Assembly (NCBI RefSeq): GCF_004000865.1
Contig: NZ_BIMB01000040.1
Span: forward strand, 1 to 64,000
From: Paenibacillus elgii NBRC 100335
GTDB lineage: Bacteria; Bacillota; Bacilli; Paenibacillales; NBRC-103111
Length of the DNA stretch: 64,000 nt
Direction of reading: 5' to 3'
Of the stretch, positions 7,728 through 17,197 are shown piece by piece. The position numbers and the translations under genes are program-made. The number at the start of each line of letters is the position of its first letter. Position 1 is the first letter of the stretch. The notes below the pieces were generated by a model, which was not told the origin of the DNA, did no database searches, and saw nothing but the letters and a program-made list of their open reading frames with translations.

Positions 7728-9974
7728 GTGAATCATCGTTCGCTACGCACTCATTTGACGCTGGCCTTTGCGGTTATGGCGATTGTGCCGGTGCTGATTC
7801 TGGGCACCATTCAGGTACAGCAAATCAACAAGCTGACGCAGGAATACAACAAGACGCAGGAGCATGCCACGAAGCGTCTCGCCGATGCCGTCGAGACGTA
7901 CGTTTATTACTACCGCAACGCCGTAGATACGCTCGCCACAACGATCAGCGCATCGGGTCCCGGGTTTCGCGACCGGGCCGGCCTGACGCGCAAAATCCAG
8001 TCGGTCAAAAACAACCTACCCGGCTTCTCTCAGCTTTATGTGACGGATGAGAACGGCGCAATAAAAGCTCTCTCGCCGGATGCGGAAAGCGGCAATGCGC
8101 ATGCGCTGCCGGTCGGCACCGATCTAAGCTCACAGGAGTATTGGAAAAAAGTGAAGCTGACGCTGCAGCCCGCGATCTCCGAACCAATGCATGGCGCTGA
8201 GGGCGGATCTGCACCGTTCGTCGCCATCGCCGCCCCGTTTTACAGCGAAAGCCGGGCTTTTGAAGGCGTTGTGATCGGAATACTCGACATGGGCCAAATC
8301 GCAAGGCTCGTCACCCAATACGACTACGGACCGGGCGCTTATCCTGCCGTGCTCGGTCCGGCTGGCAGGGTCATCTATCACCCTCGGAGCGAGCTGGTGC
8401 AGTCCATCGCCGATTTGTCCGGCGAACCGGCCTTCCAAGCGGCGGCCTCCCTCAAGGAAGGGATGGATAAGTTCGTCTCCGGCGCCAACGGCCAGAAGGA
8501 GCTCGTTTCCTTCAAAACGATCGACAGTTTGGGCTGGACGGTGTGGGTCGGCCGCTCTTACGCGGCCGTACAGGAAGCTTTCTTCGCCTCGCTTAAATCG
8601 ACGTTTCTTCTGCTCTTGCTTACGCTCGGCTTGACCGTACTTCTGGGCTCCTATTTGGCCAAACGGCTGAACCGGACGATCCATGCGCTGGTGCGCTACA
8701 CGCAGTCGCTTGCGGCCAACCGCTATACCGTGCCGAGCGAGCCGCTGTCTTCGCCGGGCGCGCCGTACGAGATGCACTATTTGGCAAGCCAATTTACGCA
8801 GATGGCCGAGCAGATTCATGACAACCGGCAGGCCTTGCTTGAGCTGAACAGCGATCTGGAGCAGCGGGTCGAAGAACGGACGCTCAGCCTGCAGCAGCAG
8901 CATGCGACGCTCGCCGCCATCCTGGAGAGCTACTCCGACGGCATCGTCCTGATCGACGTGAATCAGCAGGTCGTGCTGGCCAACCGCCGGATGGCCGAGC
9001 TGTTCGGGTTCGACGGCAAAGAGCTCCTAAGCTTGACGGAGGAGGAACTGCTGCACCGGATCGCCCGCAAAATGCCGCAGCCGGACGAGGGCTTCGCTCG
9101 AATCGGCCACAAGCCGCAGCCGGTAGGCAAATTTACGCTGGTCCGCTCCCCCGGCGACGAACGGGTCATCCAGTTGGCTTCGTTCCAAGTGACGGACGGC
9201 GGCAAGGAATTCGGGCGTGGCTATGTCTTCCGGGACATGACGAAGGAGCATGAGATCGACTCGCTAAAAAACGACCTGATCTCGCTTGCCTCGCATGAAT
9301 TCAAGACCCCGATTACGAGCATCAAAGGAAGCGTTGAGACGCTGCTGCGCAAGCATGCCGGATGGGACGAGGAGTTCAAACAGGATCTGCTGGAAGGCAT
9401 TCACGAAGATATCGGCCGGATTCAGGAGCTGATCGACGAATGGCTCGACATTTCCAAGATCGAAGCCGGGGCGCTGAGCATTCATCCCGCTCCTGTCCGG
9501 GTCCGCTCCGTCGTCGAAGGAGCTTGGCAGAGGCTGCCCCACACCCTTTCGGCCGATGCTCAGCTTCATATCGACTTGGACGAGGAACTGCCATTCCTCT
9601 ATGCGGACAAACGGAGAATGGAGCAAATTTTTATCAATCTGTTTACCAACTCCATCCGCTACAACGAATCGAAGCCTCATATCCGGGTCACGGCGGAGCA
9701 CGACGGGCTGAACGTGCGGATTTTCGTCAAGGACAACGGCATCGGTATTCCTGAAGCGCATCTGCCCCATATTTTCGACCGGTTTTACCGGGTCGACGTT
9801 TCCTCCAGCCGCCGTACCGGAGGAACGGGACTGGGGCTTGCGATCTGCCAAGGCATCATCGACGCGCACGGCGGCTCGATCGAAGTGCGCAGTACGGAAG
9901 GCGCAGGCACGACGATGATCGTCTCGGTGCCTGTCTATTACGGCCAAACGGAGGACGACAATGAAGAAGCATAA
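7728..9974 (+). CDS. Sensor histidine kinase with dCache-like, HAMP and PAS domains
   Basis: A 748-residue sensor kinase. Membrane segments at about residues 9-31 and 288-312 flank a roughly 250-residue outside domain of double-Cache shape (YVTDENGAIKALSP..., ATPFYS-like AAPFYSESRAF, GWTVWVGRSY). HAMP (about 310-365), a coiled coil (365-392), PAS (about 393-505), HisKA with His523 in SHEFKTPITS, N-box near 637-641, DNGIGIP near 669 and GGTGLGLAI from about 698 follow. Cache domains usually bind small organic ligands. The start is GTG 7728 behind GGGAGGAA. It overlaps the regulator gene by 14 bases. Confidence 0.93.
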   Translation: MNHRSLRTHLTLAFAVMAIVPVLILGTIQVQQINKLTQEYNKTQEHATKRLADAVETYVYYYRNAVDTLATTISASGPGFRDRAGLTRKIQSVKNNLPGFSQLYVTDENGAIKALSPDAESGNAHALPVGTDLSSQEYWKKVKLTLQPAISEPMHGAEGGSAPFVAIAAPFYSESRAFEGVVIGILDMGQIARLVTQYDYGPGAYPAVLGPAGRVIYHPRSELVQSIADLSGEPAFQAAASLKEGMDKFVSGANGQKELVSFKTIDSLGWTVWVGRSYAAVQEAFFASLKSTFLLLLLTLGLTVLLGSYLAKRLNRTIHALVRYTQSLAANRYTVPSEPLSSPGAPYEMHYLASQFTQMAEQIHDNRQALLELNSDLEQRVEERTLSLQQQHATLAAILESYSDGIVLIDVNQQVVLANRRMAELFGFDGKELLSLTEEELLHRIARKMPQPDEGFARIGHKPQPVGKFTLVRSPGDERVIQLASFQVTDGGKEFGRGYVFRDMTKEHEIDSLKNDLISLASHEFKTPITSIKGSVETLLRKHAGWDEEFKQDLLEGIHEDIGRIQELIDEWLDISKIEAGALSIHPAPVRVRSVVEGAWQRLPHTLSADAQLHIDLDEELPFLYADKRRMEQIFINLFTNSIRYNESKPHIRVTAEHDGLNVRIFVKDNGIGIPEAHLPHIFDRFYRVDVSSSRRTGGTGLGLAICQGIIDAHGGSIEVRSTEGAGTTMIVSVPVYYGQTEDDNEEA

Positions 9975-10659
9975 AATTATGATCGTAGACGACGAACCGA
10001 AAATTTTACGATTTATCGCCGCCAATTTGAAATCGGCCGGCTATGAAACCGCTACGTGCGCAAGCGGTGGGGAAGCGCTTGAGGCGCTTGATCTGTTCGA
10101 TCCCGATCTTATTCTTCTCGACGTCATGATGCCGGGAATGGACGGCTTCGAGGTATTAACCCGGCTCCGGACCTATACGGACGTGGCGGTCATCATCCTG
10201 ACGGCGCGGAGCAACTCCAGCGACAAGGTGCAGGGACTGAATCTGGGCGCCGACGATTATTTGACCAAGCCGTTCTCGCTGGATGAGCTGTTCGCCCGCG
10301 TCAGCGCCGTGCTGCGGCGCTTTGACCGCGGCAGCGGACAAATACCCGCCGCCAAGGAGCTGTGCCTCGGCCCCGTCGTCGTCAATCTGGCCCAGCGCCG
10401 GGCGTGGCACGGCGACAGTGAAATCAAATTTACGGACACGGAATACAAGCTGCTTGTCCAATTGCTCCAGCACGAAGGCAAGGTGCTGACCCACGAGCAG
10501 CTGCTGACCGAAATTTGGGGCAGCGAATACCGCGACGATGTCGAATATCTGCGCGTCACCATCGCACGCATCCGGCAGAAGCTGAAAGCCGTCCTCCCGG
10601 AAGGTCAATGGATTGTTACCTACCCCGGCGTAGGCTATATGATCCAAAACGGTGGTTAA
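9961..10659 (+). CDS. OmpR-family response regulator
   Basis: Receiver domain at residues 1-120, with Asp10/Asp11, phospho-acceptor Asp54 in LLDVMMPGMDGF, LTARSNSSDKVQGL and DDYLTKPF; winged-helix domain at about 133-230, ending YPGVGYMIQNGG. It is the partner of the overlapping kinase gene upstream. A strong terminator follows five bases after the stop, so the pair forms a closed two-gene unit. Confidence 0.95.
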   Translation: MKKHKIMIVDDEPKILRFIAANLKSAGYETATCASGGEALEALDLFDPDLILLDVMMPGMDGFEVLTRLRTYTDVAVIILTARSNSSDKVQGLNLGADDYLTKPFSLDELFARVSAVLRRFDRGSGQIPAAKELCLGPVVVNLAQRRAWHGDSEIKFTDTEYKLLVQLLQHEGKVLTHEQLLTEIWGSEYRDDVEYLRVTIARIRQKLKAVLPEGQWIVTYPGVGYMIQNGG

Positions 10660-10664
10660 ACGTC

Positions 10665-10703
10665 AAAAATCCATCGGCCTTTTCCAAGGACCGATGGATT
10701 TTT
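10665..10703. terminator. Bidirectional Rho-independent terminator
   Basis: AAAAATCCATCGG (10665-10677) and CCGATGGATTTTT (10691-10703) form a perfect 13-bp stem with a 13-base loop. It separates the two-component genes from the convergent S-layer-homology gene. Confidence 0.92.
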
Positions 10704-10734
10704 AGTTTGCGTTATTGCGCGTCCCCTACCACTC

Positions 10735-12222
10735 TTATTTCGCGGTAAGCGTAACGTTCGTGGCCGTGGCCCAGTTTCCGAGCGGCGCAACCGTATATGT
10801 CGTGCCCGGTGTCAGCTTGCCGCCGTTCTGCAGATCGAACGTTCCGACGGCGCCTTTGCGCGAGGTCAGCCTGTAAGTCGCGTTCAGCTTGGTGCCGTCG
10901 GCGGCTGTCAGCACGATGCTGCGGAGAGCGAACAGCTCGTCTTTCGGGTCCGCCGACAAGGTCACGTTCAGCGAAGCCGCATCGGCTTGTTCAACGGATT
11001 GAATTTGGAGCGGCGCGATTTCTTTCGCCGTAAACGTCGGATTGGTAATTGTCGACCATTCGGAGGTGACCGTATACTTCACGCCCGGCTTCAGCGTCTG
11101 ACCTTCCGGCAAGCGGAATTTCGGGGCCTGGCGCCCGTCCGTCGCTTGTGTGAACGGCACGTACGAAGCGACAATCGGCTCACCGTTCTCCGGCGTAATC
11201 GTGACCTGCTTGCCCCTCATGGACGAAATCAGCTGATACGTTTTGCCATTGTATATGTTGTTATCATCCAAACTAAACTCAAGGCCGCCGCGCTTCCCTT
11301 GGTATGCCACGACCACGTTGCCGTAGTCGGTAACACCGTCTTCCAGCTTCGATTCGATTTCGAACGTATCGAAAGCCACTTGCTGTGCGGAGCTCATCGA
11401 AATTTTGTTCGTCATCGCTTCGAAAGTGCCTATTTTTTTGCCTTTGTAGGAGAACGAGTAGGTCGTACCTGCTTTTTGCGGGGAAACCGGCAAAATATAG
11501 GTCGATTTCGAGCCCGACTTCAGCTGCGGAATGTTAAGCGGCGTCAAGCCGTTGTCGAACGTAAAGTTCGCTTTGGCCTTCTCCACATCGATCTCTTCCT
11601 TCGGCAGCGGCGCGGAGAACGTAATTTGCAGCGTAATCGGGTTCACGACTTTCCACTCCGTCACTTGAATGGAAGCGACCTGGAGCGCAGCATGGACCAC
11701 AATAGCGGCTTCGCCGCGGGTCATGGCGCTGTTTCCCGAATAAGCCGTACCCAGCGCATTTTTCAGCGTGGCCGCATCGGCTTTGGATGCCTTGGCAACA
11801 ATCGCGATCAATTGATCCTGCGACAACGAATCGTTCGGCTTAAAGCTGCCGTTCTCCCCGGTCATGGCACCTTGGCCAACAACCGCGTTCACGTATTCGT
11901 AGAACCAGTCGGATGCTTTAACATCGCTCCACGCGGCAGCTTGGCCTGCGGCTTGAAGCTGGAACGCTTTGACCGCCATCGTCGCAAGCTCGGCTCGGGT
12001 GATCGCTTGGCTCGGACGGAAGTCATGCTGGCCGTAGCCTTGAACGACCTGGCTTTTTTCGAGCGCTTCAAGCGCCATCTGGTAAGGAGCCGATGCGCTG
12101 ACATCGGTGAATGAAGCCGCTGCCTGCACATTCAATACATGAATTGGAGCAAGCGAACCGAGCGTGACGGCAGTCGTCAGCGCCATGGTCGTGATCATCT
12201 TTTTCGTTTTCATCAAAGTCAT
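10735..12222 (-). CDS. Secreted S-layer-homology (SLH) domain protein
   Basis: A 495-residue exported surface protein. A signal peptide covers about residues 1-35 (Lys-rich start, hydrophobic core, cut near VQAAA). Three SLH repeats follow at about 36-185: FTDVSASAPYQMALEALEKS, then ITRAELATM, then WSDVKASDWFYEYVNAVV and MTRGEAAIVV. SLH domains bind pyruvylated secondary cell-wall polymer and hold the protein to the peptidoglycan. The rest (190-495) is Ala/Thr-rich beta-sandwich-like sequence with repeated 'LKPG.KYTV' and 'LTPGTTYTV' patterns and no catalytic motif I recognise. Convergent with the two-component genes. Confidence 0.88.
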   Translation of the reverse strand: MTLMKTKKMITTMALTTAVTLGSLAPIHVLNVQAAASFTDVSASAPYQMALEALEKSQVVQGYGQHDFRPSQAITRAELATMAVKAFQLQAAGQAAAWSDVKASDWFYEYVNAVVGQGAMTGENGSFKPNDSLSQDQLIAIVAKASKADAATLKNALGTAYSGNSAMTRGEAAIVVHAALQVASIQVTEWKVVNPITLQITFSAPLPKEEIDVEKAKANFTFDNGLTPLNIPQLKSGSKSTYILPVSPQKAGTTYSFSYKGKKIGTFEAMTNKISMSSAQQVAFDTFEIESKLEDGVTDYGNVVVAYQGKRGGLEFSLDDNNIYNGKTYQLISSMRGKQVTITPENGEPIVASYVPFTQATDGRQAPKFRLPEGQTLKPGVKYTVTSEWSTITNPTFTAKEIAPLQIQSVEQADAASLNVTLSADPKDELFALRSIVLTAADGTKLNATYRLTSRKGAVGTFDLQNGGKLTPGTTYTVAPLGNWATATNVTLTAK

Positions 12223-12342
12223 CTCGCTTTCAGAGAACGTATTTTCAAGCAGGGGTTTATGAAGTTGTTTCGTACAAGGCCTATCTTACTGCCCGACCCG
12301 TTACAATCGAATAAAAAAACGGGCGGCCGCATTACAAAAACA

Positions 12343-12375
12343 TAAAAAACCTGAGCTTTCCTTCGCGCTCAGGTA
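12343..12375 (-). terminator. Rho-independent terminator, minus strand
   Basis: ACCTGAGC (12349-12356) pairs with GCTCAGGT (12367-12374); on the minus strand a T run follows. It would stop minus-strand reading from the acetyltransferase gene at 12733, about 360 bases away, before the SLH gene promoter. Confidence 0.7.
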
Positions 12376-12434
12376 GGTTTGTCTTCAAATTCCCGCTCCC
12401 TGCTATCGTCCAAAAACGGCTTTCCCCCGCCAAT

Positions 12435-12720
12435 TCCTTCAAAATCGGTTGCCCGTACCAAACATGGACGAACGGCTGCATTCTTTCAAAATTAATCGGC
12501 AAAAAGTCCCCGGAAGCGGAAGTCTGCATCGGAGCCTATGAATATTCCAAAAGTCAATTAGAGGAAGTTGATCCGGGACTCTTCGAACGGACGCGAGCTT
12601 CGGGAGCGGGGGTACGAACAAGATGTAGCCCAGTGCTCCCGGATGGATGTCTTCAAAGCCGTTCCCCTGCTGTACAAAGGCCGGTTTGTCAAAGCGCATG
12701 ATCGCTCGAAAGATCAGTGA
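12435..12720 (+). pseudogene. Possible decayed plus-strand gene, family unknown
   Basis: This gene-free stretch has protein-like sequence in two plus-strand frames that join across a frame change near 12590. The first frame reads IGCPYQTWTNG, then SPEAEVCIGAYEYSKSQ, then EEVDPGLFERTR. The next frame carries on with ELRERGYEQDVAQ, DVFKAVPLLYKGRFVK and AHDRSKDQ, and stops at 12720. Charge pattern and continuity across the shift suggest a broken gene, but I cannot name the family and I see no start codon with a ribosome-binding site. The opposite strand holds an 86-residue open frame that looks less like protein. Confidence 0.32.
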
Positions 12721-12732
12721 CGCCGCCTGAGG

Positions 12733-13452
12733 TCAAACGATGGTGAAATTAACTCCATAGAAGGATAAGCCTGATTTTCTTGCCACTCGCTGAGACGATA
12801 GATTATCGCACAAAGTGCTGTATAACGGGGCAGCCTTCATGTTCCGCACCGCTCTCGCCCATCCGGCAACAACGGCCGCGGCATAGCCCTTCCCGCGAAA
12901 CTCCTCCAAAGTCTCCAGCCCCGCTTCGTGGGCCCGGGATGTGATGCGGACGCTGCGGCAGATCGAGACGGCCCTGCCTTCACGCACGAGCGCTATACAG
13001 GGCTGGGCATAGTCGATATCCGAGGCCAGCCATTCGAAGCCGCCGCGCGCTAATTCAGTCACATTTTCACGAGTGACGCTGACTACTTCCATTGCCGGCA
13101 AGGTAGTGTCAGGAATAAGATAGCAAGGTCCCATCGTAAAGCGTTCACTTTGAAGGAGGTTCATATAGGCCTCAAAATGCTTCGGCTTCGTCTGGAAATC
13201 TCTTACGACCGGTTCGTCAGCGCACAACTCCTCCAATTGCCGGGCAAGCGTCTCCGGGACATCATACCGAAACCGGCAGAGAGCCGAACCCTCGATCGTT
13301 CGTCCTAAGAAAAACCGAGGGGCGGGAGGCTCTCCGGGCCAGGGTTCGTTTATCGCGCGAAGCCTCATGTTCCGATCATGCGTAAACATGGCTTCAACAT
13401 GCATTTTCATCAATTCATGGGCGGTTGGTTTGATTTGTTCTCTATCGTTCAC
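12733..13452 (-). CDS. GNAT-family N-acetyltransferase
   Basis: A 239-residue protein with a C-terminal GNAT domain: ITSRAHEAGLETLEEFRGKG, then YAAAVVAGWARAVRN, the acetyl-CoA loop, followed by STLCDNLSSQRVARKSGLSFYG, the usual end of the fold. The first 120 residues are less conserved. The acceptor substrate is unknown. I prefer GTG 13452, seven bases after GGAGAG; an upstream TTG at 13467 would add five residues but place that site inside the gene. It stands alone; the nearest terminator on its strand is at about 12343-12375. Confidence 0.8.
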   Translation of the reverse strand: MNDREQIKPTAHELMKMHVEAMFTHDRNMRLRAINEPWPGEPPAPRFFLGRTIEGSALCRFRYDVPETLARQLEELCADEPVVRDFQTKPKHFEAYMNLLQSERFTMGPCYLIPDTTLPAMEVVSVTRENVTELARGGFEWLASDIDYAQPCIALVREGRAVSICRSVRITSRAHEAGLETLEEFRGKGYAAAVVAGWARAVRNMKAAPLYSTLCDNLSSQRVARKSGLSFYGVNFTIV

Positions 13453-14069
13453 GCTTCCACTCTCCAATCCGTTACTATGACAAGGTACCTCTTTTTTAAG
13501 AGTATCAAAATTGTTCCGAAATAACTTGAGAAAACATAATAATAATCGTATTATCCTATTCGTACCTTTTTTGCAACCCTACAATCAGGATACCGCCCCT
13601 TCCCGAAGACAACTGCTCCCTATGAGCCCCGAAATAGAGGAACCACAATGCTCTATCCGGCCTCCCTCCGGCCGATTTGACAGCTTAAAGGAACTCAGAT
13701 GAGCTATTCTGCTGCGTAGAAAGCTTTTTCATATTTTTCGACACGTATAGCGAATCGCACTTCCTTTAATTCAAGCCGGGGGCACCATGAAGTCATTTAG
13801 CGCATCCCCGTTCCTCTATTATAGATGCGGCCTGTCCAAGTCCCGCGAAAAATAAAAAAACCTCCGCCGGGTTCTATACGTAGATAAGAACCATGCGGAA
13901 GCCAGAACGACCAAGCCGCTGTGCATAAATATGCGGATCTTGCGCCCTGACGGTGTGCTTCGCTGCATGAAAAAAAGGCTGTCATCGTCTACCCCCTGTA
14001 CCCGAAGGAGCATCTGATTTACAGCCCAAGTATAGTAAAAACGTTCTCCGTGACAGCCTTCCCACGGGA
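13453..14069. other. 617-base gene-poor stretch with stacked hairpins
   Basis: I find no supportable gene here. Short open frames (for example 63 codons from 13511 on the plus strand, and 49 codons ending at 13819 on the minus strand) lack ribosome-binding sites. The left part holds GGCC-rich dyads near 13658-13678. The right part holds one clear minus-strand terminator (13852-13898) and a wide inverted repeat, GGCTGTCA (13977-13984) with TGACAGCC (14051-14058), whose minus-strand 3' arm is followed by seven Ts. Both lie downstream of the DUF779 gene. Confidence 0.5.
13852..13898 (-). terminator. Rho-independent terminator of the alcohol/aldehyde operon
   Basis: On the minus strand CCGCATGGTTCT pairs with AGAACCCGGCGG around an 11-base loop, with two mismatches inside the stem, then AGGTTTTTTTA. 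It lies about 170 bases past the DUF779 stop codon. Confidence 0.75.
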
Positions 14070-14435
14070 TTACGGCAGTCCGAGCGCTTTCCGTTCCTCG
14101 TCGGTAAACACGCGCGACCGGGTCAAGAACCGCACGCCCTCCGGGCCTTCGAGCGAAAACATGCCGCCTCTTCCGGGCACCACGTCGATGATTAGCTGTG
14201 TATATTTCCAATAGTCATACTGCGCTTGACTCATATAGAACGGGGCGCCGCCGATCCCGCCGAGCCGGACGTCCTGTTCCCCGAGCAGAAATTCCCCCTC
14301 CGAATAGCACATGGGAGAGCTGCCGTCGCAGCAGCCTCCCGATTGATGGAACATGACGGGACCGTGTTTGTCCTGGAGCAGCCGGATCAAGGCCAATGCT
14401 TCGTCCGTTGCGAGCACCTTCGAGACCGTATCCAT
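14070..14435 (-). CDS. DUF779-family protein
   Basis: A 121-residue protein of the DUF779 family: KHGPVMFHQSGGCCDGSSPM near residues 23-42, then LGEQDVRLGGIGGAPFYMS, YWKYTQLIIDV and a C-terminal RSRVFTDEE. The pair Cys-Cys with a nearby Cys43, next to His29, suggests metal or thiol chemistry but this is not proven. DUF779 genes are known to sit beside aldehyde dehydrogenase genes, and here the gene starts 12 bases after the aldehyde dehydrogenase stop. It is the last gene of the sigma-54 unit. Biochemical role unknown. Confidence 0.85.
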   Translation of the reverse strand: MDTVSKVLATDEALALIRLLQDKHGPVMFHQSGGCCDGSSPMCYSEGEFLLGEQDVRLGGIGGAPFYMSQAQYDYWKYTQLIIDVVPGRGGMFSLEGPEGVRFLTRSRVFTDEERKALGLP

Positions 14436-14447
14436 CGTGTCTCCGGC

Positions 14448-15968
14448 TCAGAAGAAGCCCAAGGCGTCCGTGCTGTAGCTGACCAGCAGGTTTTTCGTTT
14501 GCTGGTAATGCGACAGCATCATCTTGTGCGTCTCGCGGCCAATCCCGGAGCCCTTGTACCCGCCGAACGCCGCGTGCGCCGGATAGGCATGATAGCAGTT
14601 GGTCCAGACGCGGCCAGCCTGAATGTTTCTTCCGAACCGGTATGCCGTGTTGATATCCCGCGTCCACAGTCCGGCGCCGAGTCCGTACAGCGTATCGTTG
14701 GCGATGGCCAACGCTTCCTCCTGATCCTTGAAAGTCGTGACGGAAACGACCGGACCGAAAATTTCCTCTTGGAAAATGCGCATTTTGTTGTGGCCTTTAA
14801 ATACCGTCGGCTGAACGTAATAACCACCGCTCAGGTCTCCTCCGAGCGCCGCACGGTCTCCGCCGATCAGACATTCGGCTCCTTCCTGCTTCCCGATGCT
14901 CAAGTACGACATGATTTTCTCGACCTGCTCGGAGGATGCCTGCGCGCCGATCATCGTTTCCGTATCGAGCGGGTTGCCCTGCTTGATCGCCGCTACCCGC
15001 TGCAAGGCCCGCTCCATAAACTGATCGTAGATCGACTCCTGAATGAGCGCGCGGGACGGGCAGGTGCACACTTCGCCTTGGTTCAGCGCGAACAGCACGA
15101 AGCCTTCGATCGCCTTGTTCAGGAAGGCGTCATCCTTGGCATACACGTCCTCGAAGAACAGATTGGGCGACTTCCCGCCGAGCTCCAATGTGACGGGGAT
15201 AATGTTCTGCGAAGCGTACTGCATGATCAGGCGTCCCGTCGTCGTTTCGCCGGTGAATGCGATCTTGGCGATGCGACTGCTCGAAGCGAGCGGCTTGCCG
15301 GCTTCCAGGCCGAAGCCGTTCACGATGTTTAGCACGCCGGCCGGCAGCAGGTCGGCGATCAACTCCGCAAGCACGAGAATCGACGCCGGCGTCTGCTCCG
15401 CAGGCTTGAGCACGACGCAGTTGCCGGCCGCCAGCGCAGGCGCGATTTTCCACGTTGCCATCAGCAGCGGGAAGTTCCACGGAATGATCTGCCCGACGAC
15501 GCCAAGCGGCTCGTGGAAATGATACGCGACCGTATCGTTGTCCACTTCCCCTAACGTGCCCTCCTCTGTACGGATGCAACCGGCGAAATAGCGGAAATGA
15601 TCGATGGCCAGCGGCAGGTCGGCAGCAAGCGCCTCCCGGATCGGCTTGCCGTTGTCCCATGTCTCCGCGACGGCGAGCAGCTCCAAATTCGCTTCCATAC
15701 GGTCCGCGATTTTGTTCAAAATTTGTGCGCGTGCAGCTACCGAGGTGCGGCCCCAAGCGTCTTTGGCGGCATGGGCTGCATCCAGGGCCAGCTCGATGTC
15801 CTCCGCCGTAGAGCGAGGAATCTCGCAGAAGGCTTGACCCGTCACAGGCGTAATGTTGTCAAAATACTGCCCTTTCACCGGCGCGACCCATTGACCGCCG
15901 ATAAAGTTTTCGTAGCGCTTTTTGAACGTCACCTTGGCTCCGGTTTGTCCTGGTTGTGCATAGATCAT
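14448..15968 (-). CDS. NAD-dependent aldehyde dehydrogenase (AcoD/ExaC type)
   Basis: Oxidises an aldehyde, probably acetaldehyde, to the acid with NAD+. At 506 residues it has the usual ALDH length. Visible residues: Asn near 165 in IIPWNFP, the Rossmann stretch VLKPAEQTP, the general base Glu262 in [10 protein letters not shown], and catalytic Cys301 in [11 protein letters not shown], with a second Cys at 303 as in the AcoD group. The start is ATG 15968 behind GGGAGGA. It lies between the alcohol dehydrogenase (95 bases upstream) and DUF779 (12 bases downstream), so it probably handles the aldehyde made by its neighbour. I looked for a second sigma-54 promoter in the 95-base gap and found none. 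Confidence 0.93.
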   Translation of the reverse strand: MIYAQPGQTGAKVTFKKRYENFIGGQWVAPVKGQYFDNITPVTGQAFCEIPRSTAEDIELALDAAHAAKDAWGRTSVAARAQILNKIADRMEANLELLAVAETWDNGKPIREALAADLPLAIDHFRYFAGCIRTEEGTLGEVDNDTVAYHFHEPLGVVGQIIPWNFPLLMATWKIAPALAAGNCVVLKPAEQTPASILVLAELIADLLPAGVLNIVNGFGLEAGKPLASSSRIAKIAFTGETTTGRLIMQYASQNIIPVTLELGGKSPNLFFEDVYAKDDAFLNKAIEGFVLFALNQGEVCTCPSRALIQESIYDQFMERALQRVAAIKQGNPLDTETMIGAQASSEQVEKIMSYLSIGKQEGAECLIGGDRAALGGDLSGGYYVQPTVFKGHNKMRIFQEEIFGPVVSVTTFKDQEEALAIANDTLYGLGAGLWTRDINTAYRFGRNIQAGRVWTNCYHAYPAHAAFGGYKGSGIGRETHKMMLSHYQQTKNLLVSYSTDALGFF

Positions 15969-16063
15969 CGTTTCGTCCTCCCACGGTTGGATTGGATAAA
16001 TTATGACATTGGGTTATGTTGATACAGATGTATGCAACGGATTCGAATGTATGCCTTGTACCG

Positions 16064-17077
16064 TCAATCGAGCGTCAGAACGACACGTCCGTTGATCTGG
16101 CCTTTTTGCAGCCGGTCGAACACTTCATTGATCCGGTCCAGCGACTGCGTCTCGATATTCGTCTTCACTTTACCCCGCGCCGCAAAATCCAGCGCTTCCT
16201 GCAAATCTTTCCGCGAGCCGACAATCGAGCCCTTGACCGTTACGCCGTTCAACACGGTGTCGAAAATCGGGATCGGCAAATCCGCATTCGGCAGTCCGAC
16301 GACGACCAGCGTTCCCCCCCGGCGAACCGAACGGTAAGCCTGCTCGAACGCTTTCGGCGTCACGGCGACGCTGATCGCGGCATGCGCTCCTCCGATCTCC
16401 CGTTCTATCGCTTCCGTAGGGTCTTCCTTCAGCCCGTTGACGGCCAAGTCAGCCCCCAAAGCCATGGCAAGCTCCAGCTTATCGTCATGAATATCGACGG
16501 CGACGACATGGTAGCCCATCGCTTTGGCATACTGGAGCGCAACATGGCCGAGCCCGCCGATGCCGTAAATGGCAACCCACTCGCCGGGCTTCGCCCCCGT
16601 CACCTTAAGCGCCTTATACGTCGTCACGCCGGCGCAGAAGATCGGGGCCGCGTCCACGTAGCTTAGGCTATCCGGAATTTTCGCCACATAAGCGGCCGGC
16701 GCTTTGCAGTACTCGGCATACCCACCGTCTACCGAATAGCCGGCGTTGAGCTGGTTTTTGCAAAGCGTCTCCCACCCTGTCAAGCAATAATCGCACTCGC
16801 CGCACGCGGAATAGAGCCAAGGAATTCCGACTCGGTCTCCCAGCTTAAGCGAAGTCACGCCTTCGCCCAGCGCCACGATTTCGCCGACGCCTTCATGCCC
16901 GGGAATAAGCGGCAGCTTCGGTTTAACCGGCCAATCTCCATGAGCGGCATGCAGATCGGTATGGCAAACCCCGCACGCTTTAATCTTGACGAGCACTTCG
17001 CCGTGGCCGATCTCCGGGACGGGTACGTCTTTAATCTCCAATTGCTGGTGAAACTCATTCACAACGGCCGCTTTCAT
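16064..17077 (-). CDS. adhP: Zinc-dependent alcohol dehydrogenase (AdhP/AdhT type)
   Basis: Medium-chain zinc alcohol dehydrogenase oxidising ethanol-like alcohols with NAD+. Catalytic zinc ligands Cys38 (CGVCHTD), His61 (PGHEG) and Cys148 ([10 protein letters not shown]) are present, as are four structural-zinc cysteines at 92, 95, 98 and 106. The NAD-binding motif GIGGLG is at 172-177. Its 337 residues match Bacillus AdhT. The ATG at 17077 follows AGGGGAGG; a longer open frame to 17248 runs through the promoter and is rejected. A sigma-54 promoter lies 52-68 bases upstream. It forms one operon with the aldehyde dehydrogenase and DUF779 genes. Confidence 0.93.
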   Translation of the reverse strand: MKAAVVNEFHQQLEIKDVPVPEIGHGEVLVKIKACGVCHTDLHAAHGDWPVKPKLPLIPGHEGVGEIVALGEGVTSLKLGDRVGIPWLYSACGECDYCLTGWETLCKNQLNAGYSVDGGYAEYCKAPAAYVAKIPDSLSYVDAAPIFCAGVTTYKALKVTGAKPGEWVAIYGIGGLGHVALQYAKAMGYHVVAVDIHDDKLELAMALGADLAVNGLKEDPTEAIEREIGGAHAAISVAVTPKAFEQAYRSVRRGGTLVVVGLPNADLPIPIFDTVLNGVTVKGSIVGSRKDLQEALDFAARGKVKTNIETQSLDRINEVFDRLQKGQINGRVVLTLD

Positions 17078-17128
17078 CTTGATGAATTCCTCCCCTTGAG
17101 ATATGTTTTTTGACTTCGCTATATATAA

Positions 17129-17145
17129 AGCAAAAATCGTGCCAA
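17129..17145 (-). promoter_or_regulatory. Sigma-54 (-24/-12) promoter of the adhP operon
   Basis: Read on the minus strand: TTGGCACGATTTTTGCT. It matches the consensus TTGGCAC-N5-TTGC exactly, with GG at -24 and GC at -12 in correct spacing. Transcription would begin near 17118, about 40 bases before the alcohol dehydrogenase start. The divergent gene encodes a sigma-54 activator. Confidence 0.88.
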
Positions 17146-17197
17146 TACGTGTTAGCCGCGTCACACAAGGAACTTTTGTAAGCGTTTTATTTAAAGT

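Noticed and set aside
13511..13702. 63-codon plus-strand open frame in the gene-poor stretch
   Set aside because: No ribosome-binding site, and its translation shows no structure; left as non-coding.
15969..16063. Second sigma-54 promoter ahead of the aldehyde dehydrogenase gene
   Set aside because: A GG and a GC exist in the gap but about 20 bases apart; the 5-base spacing of the consensus is not met.
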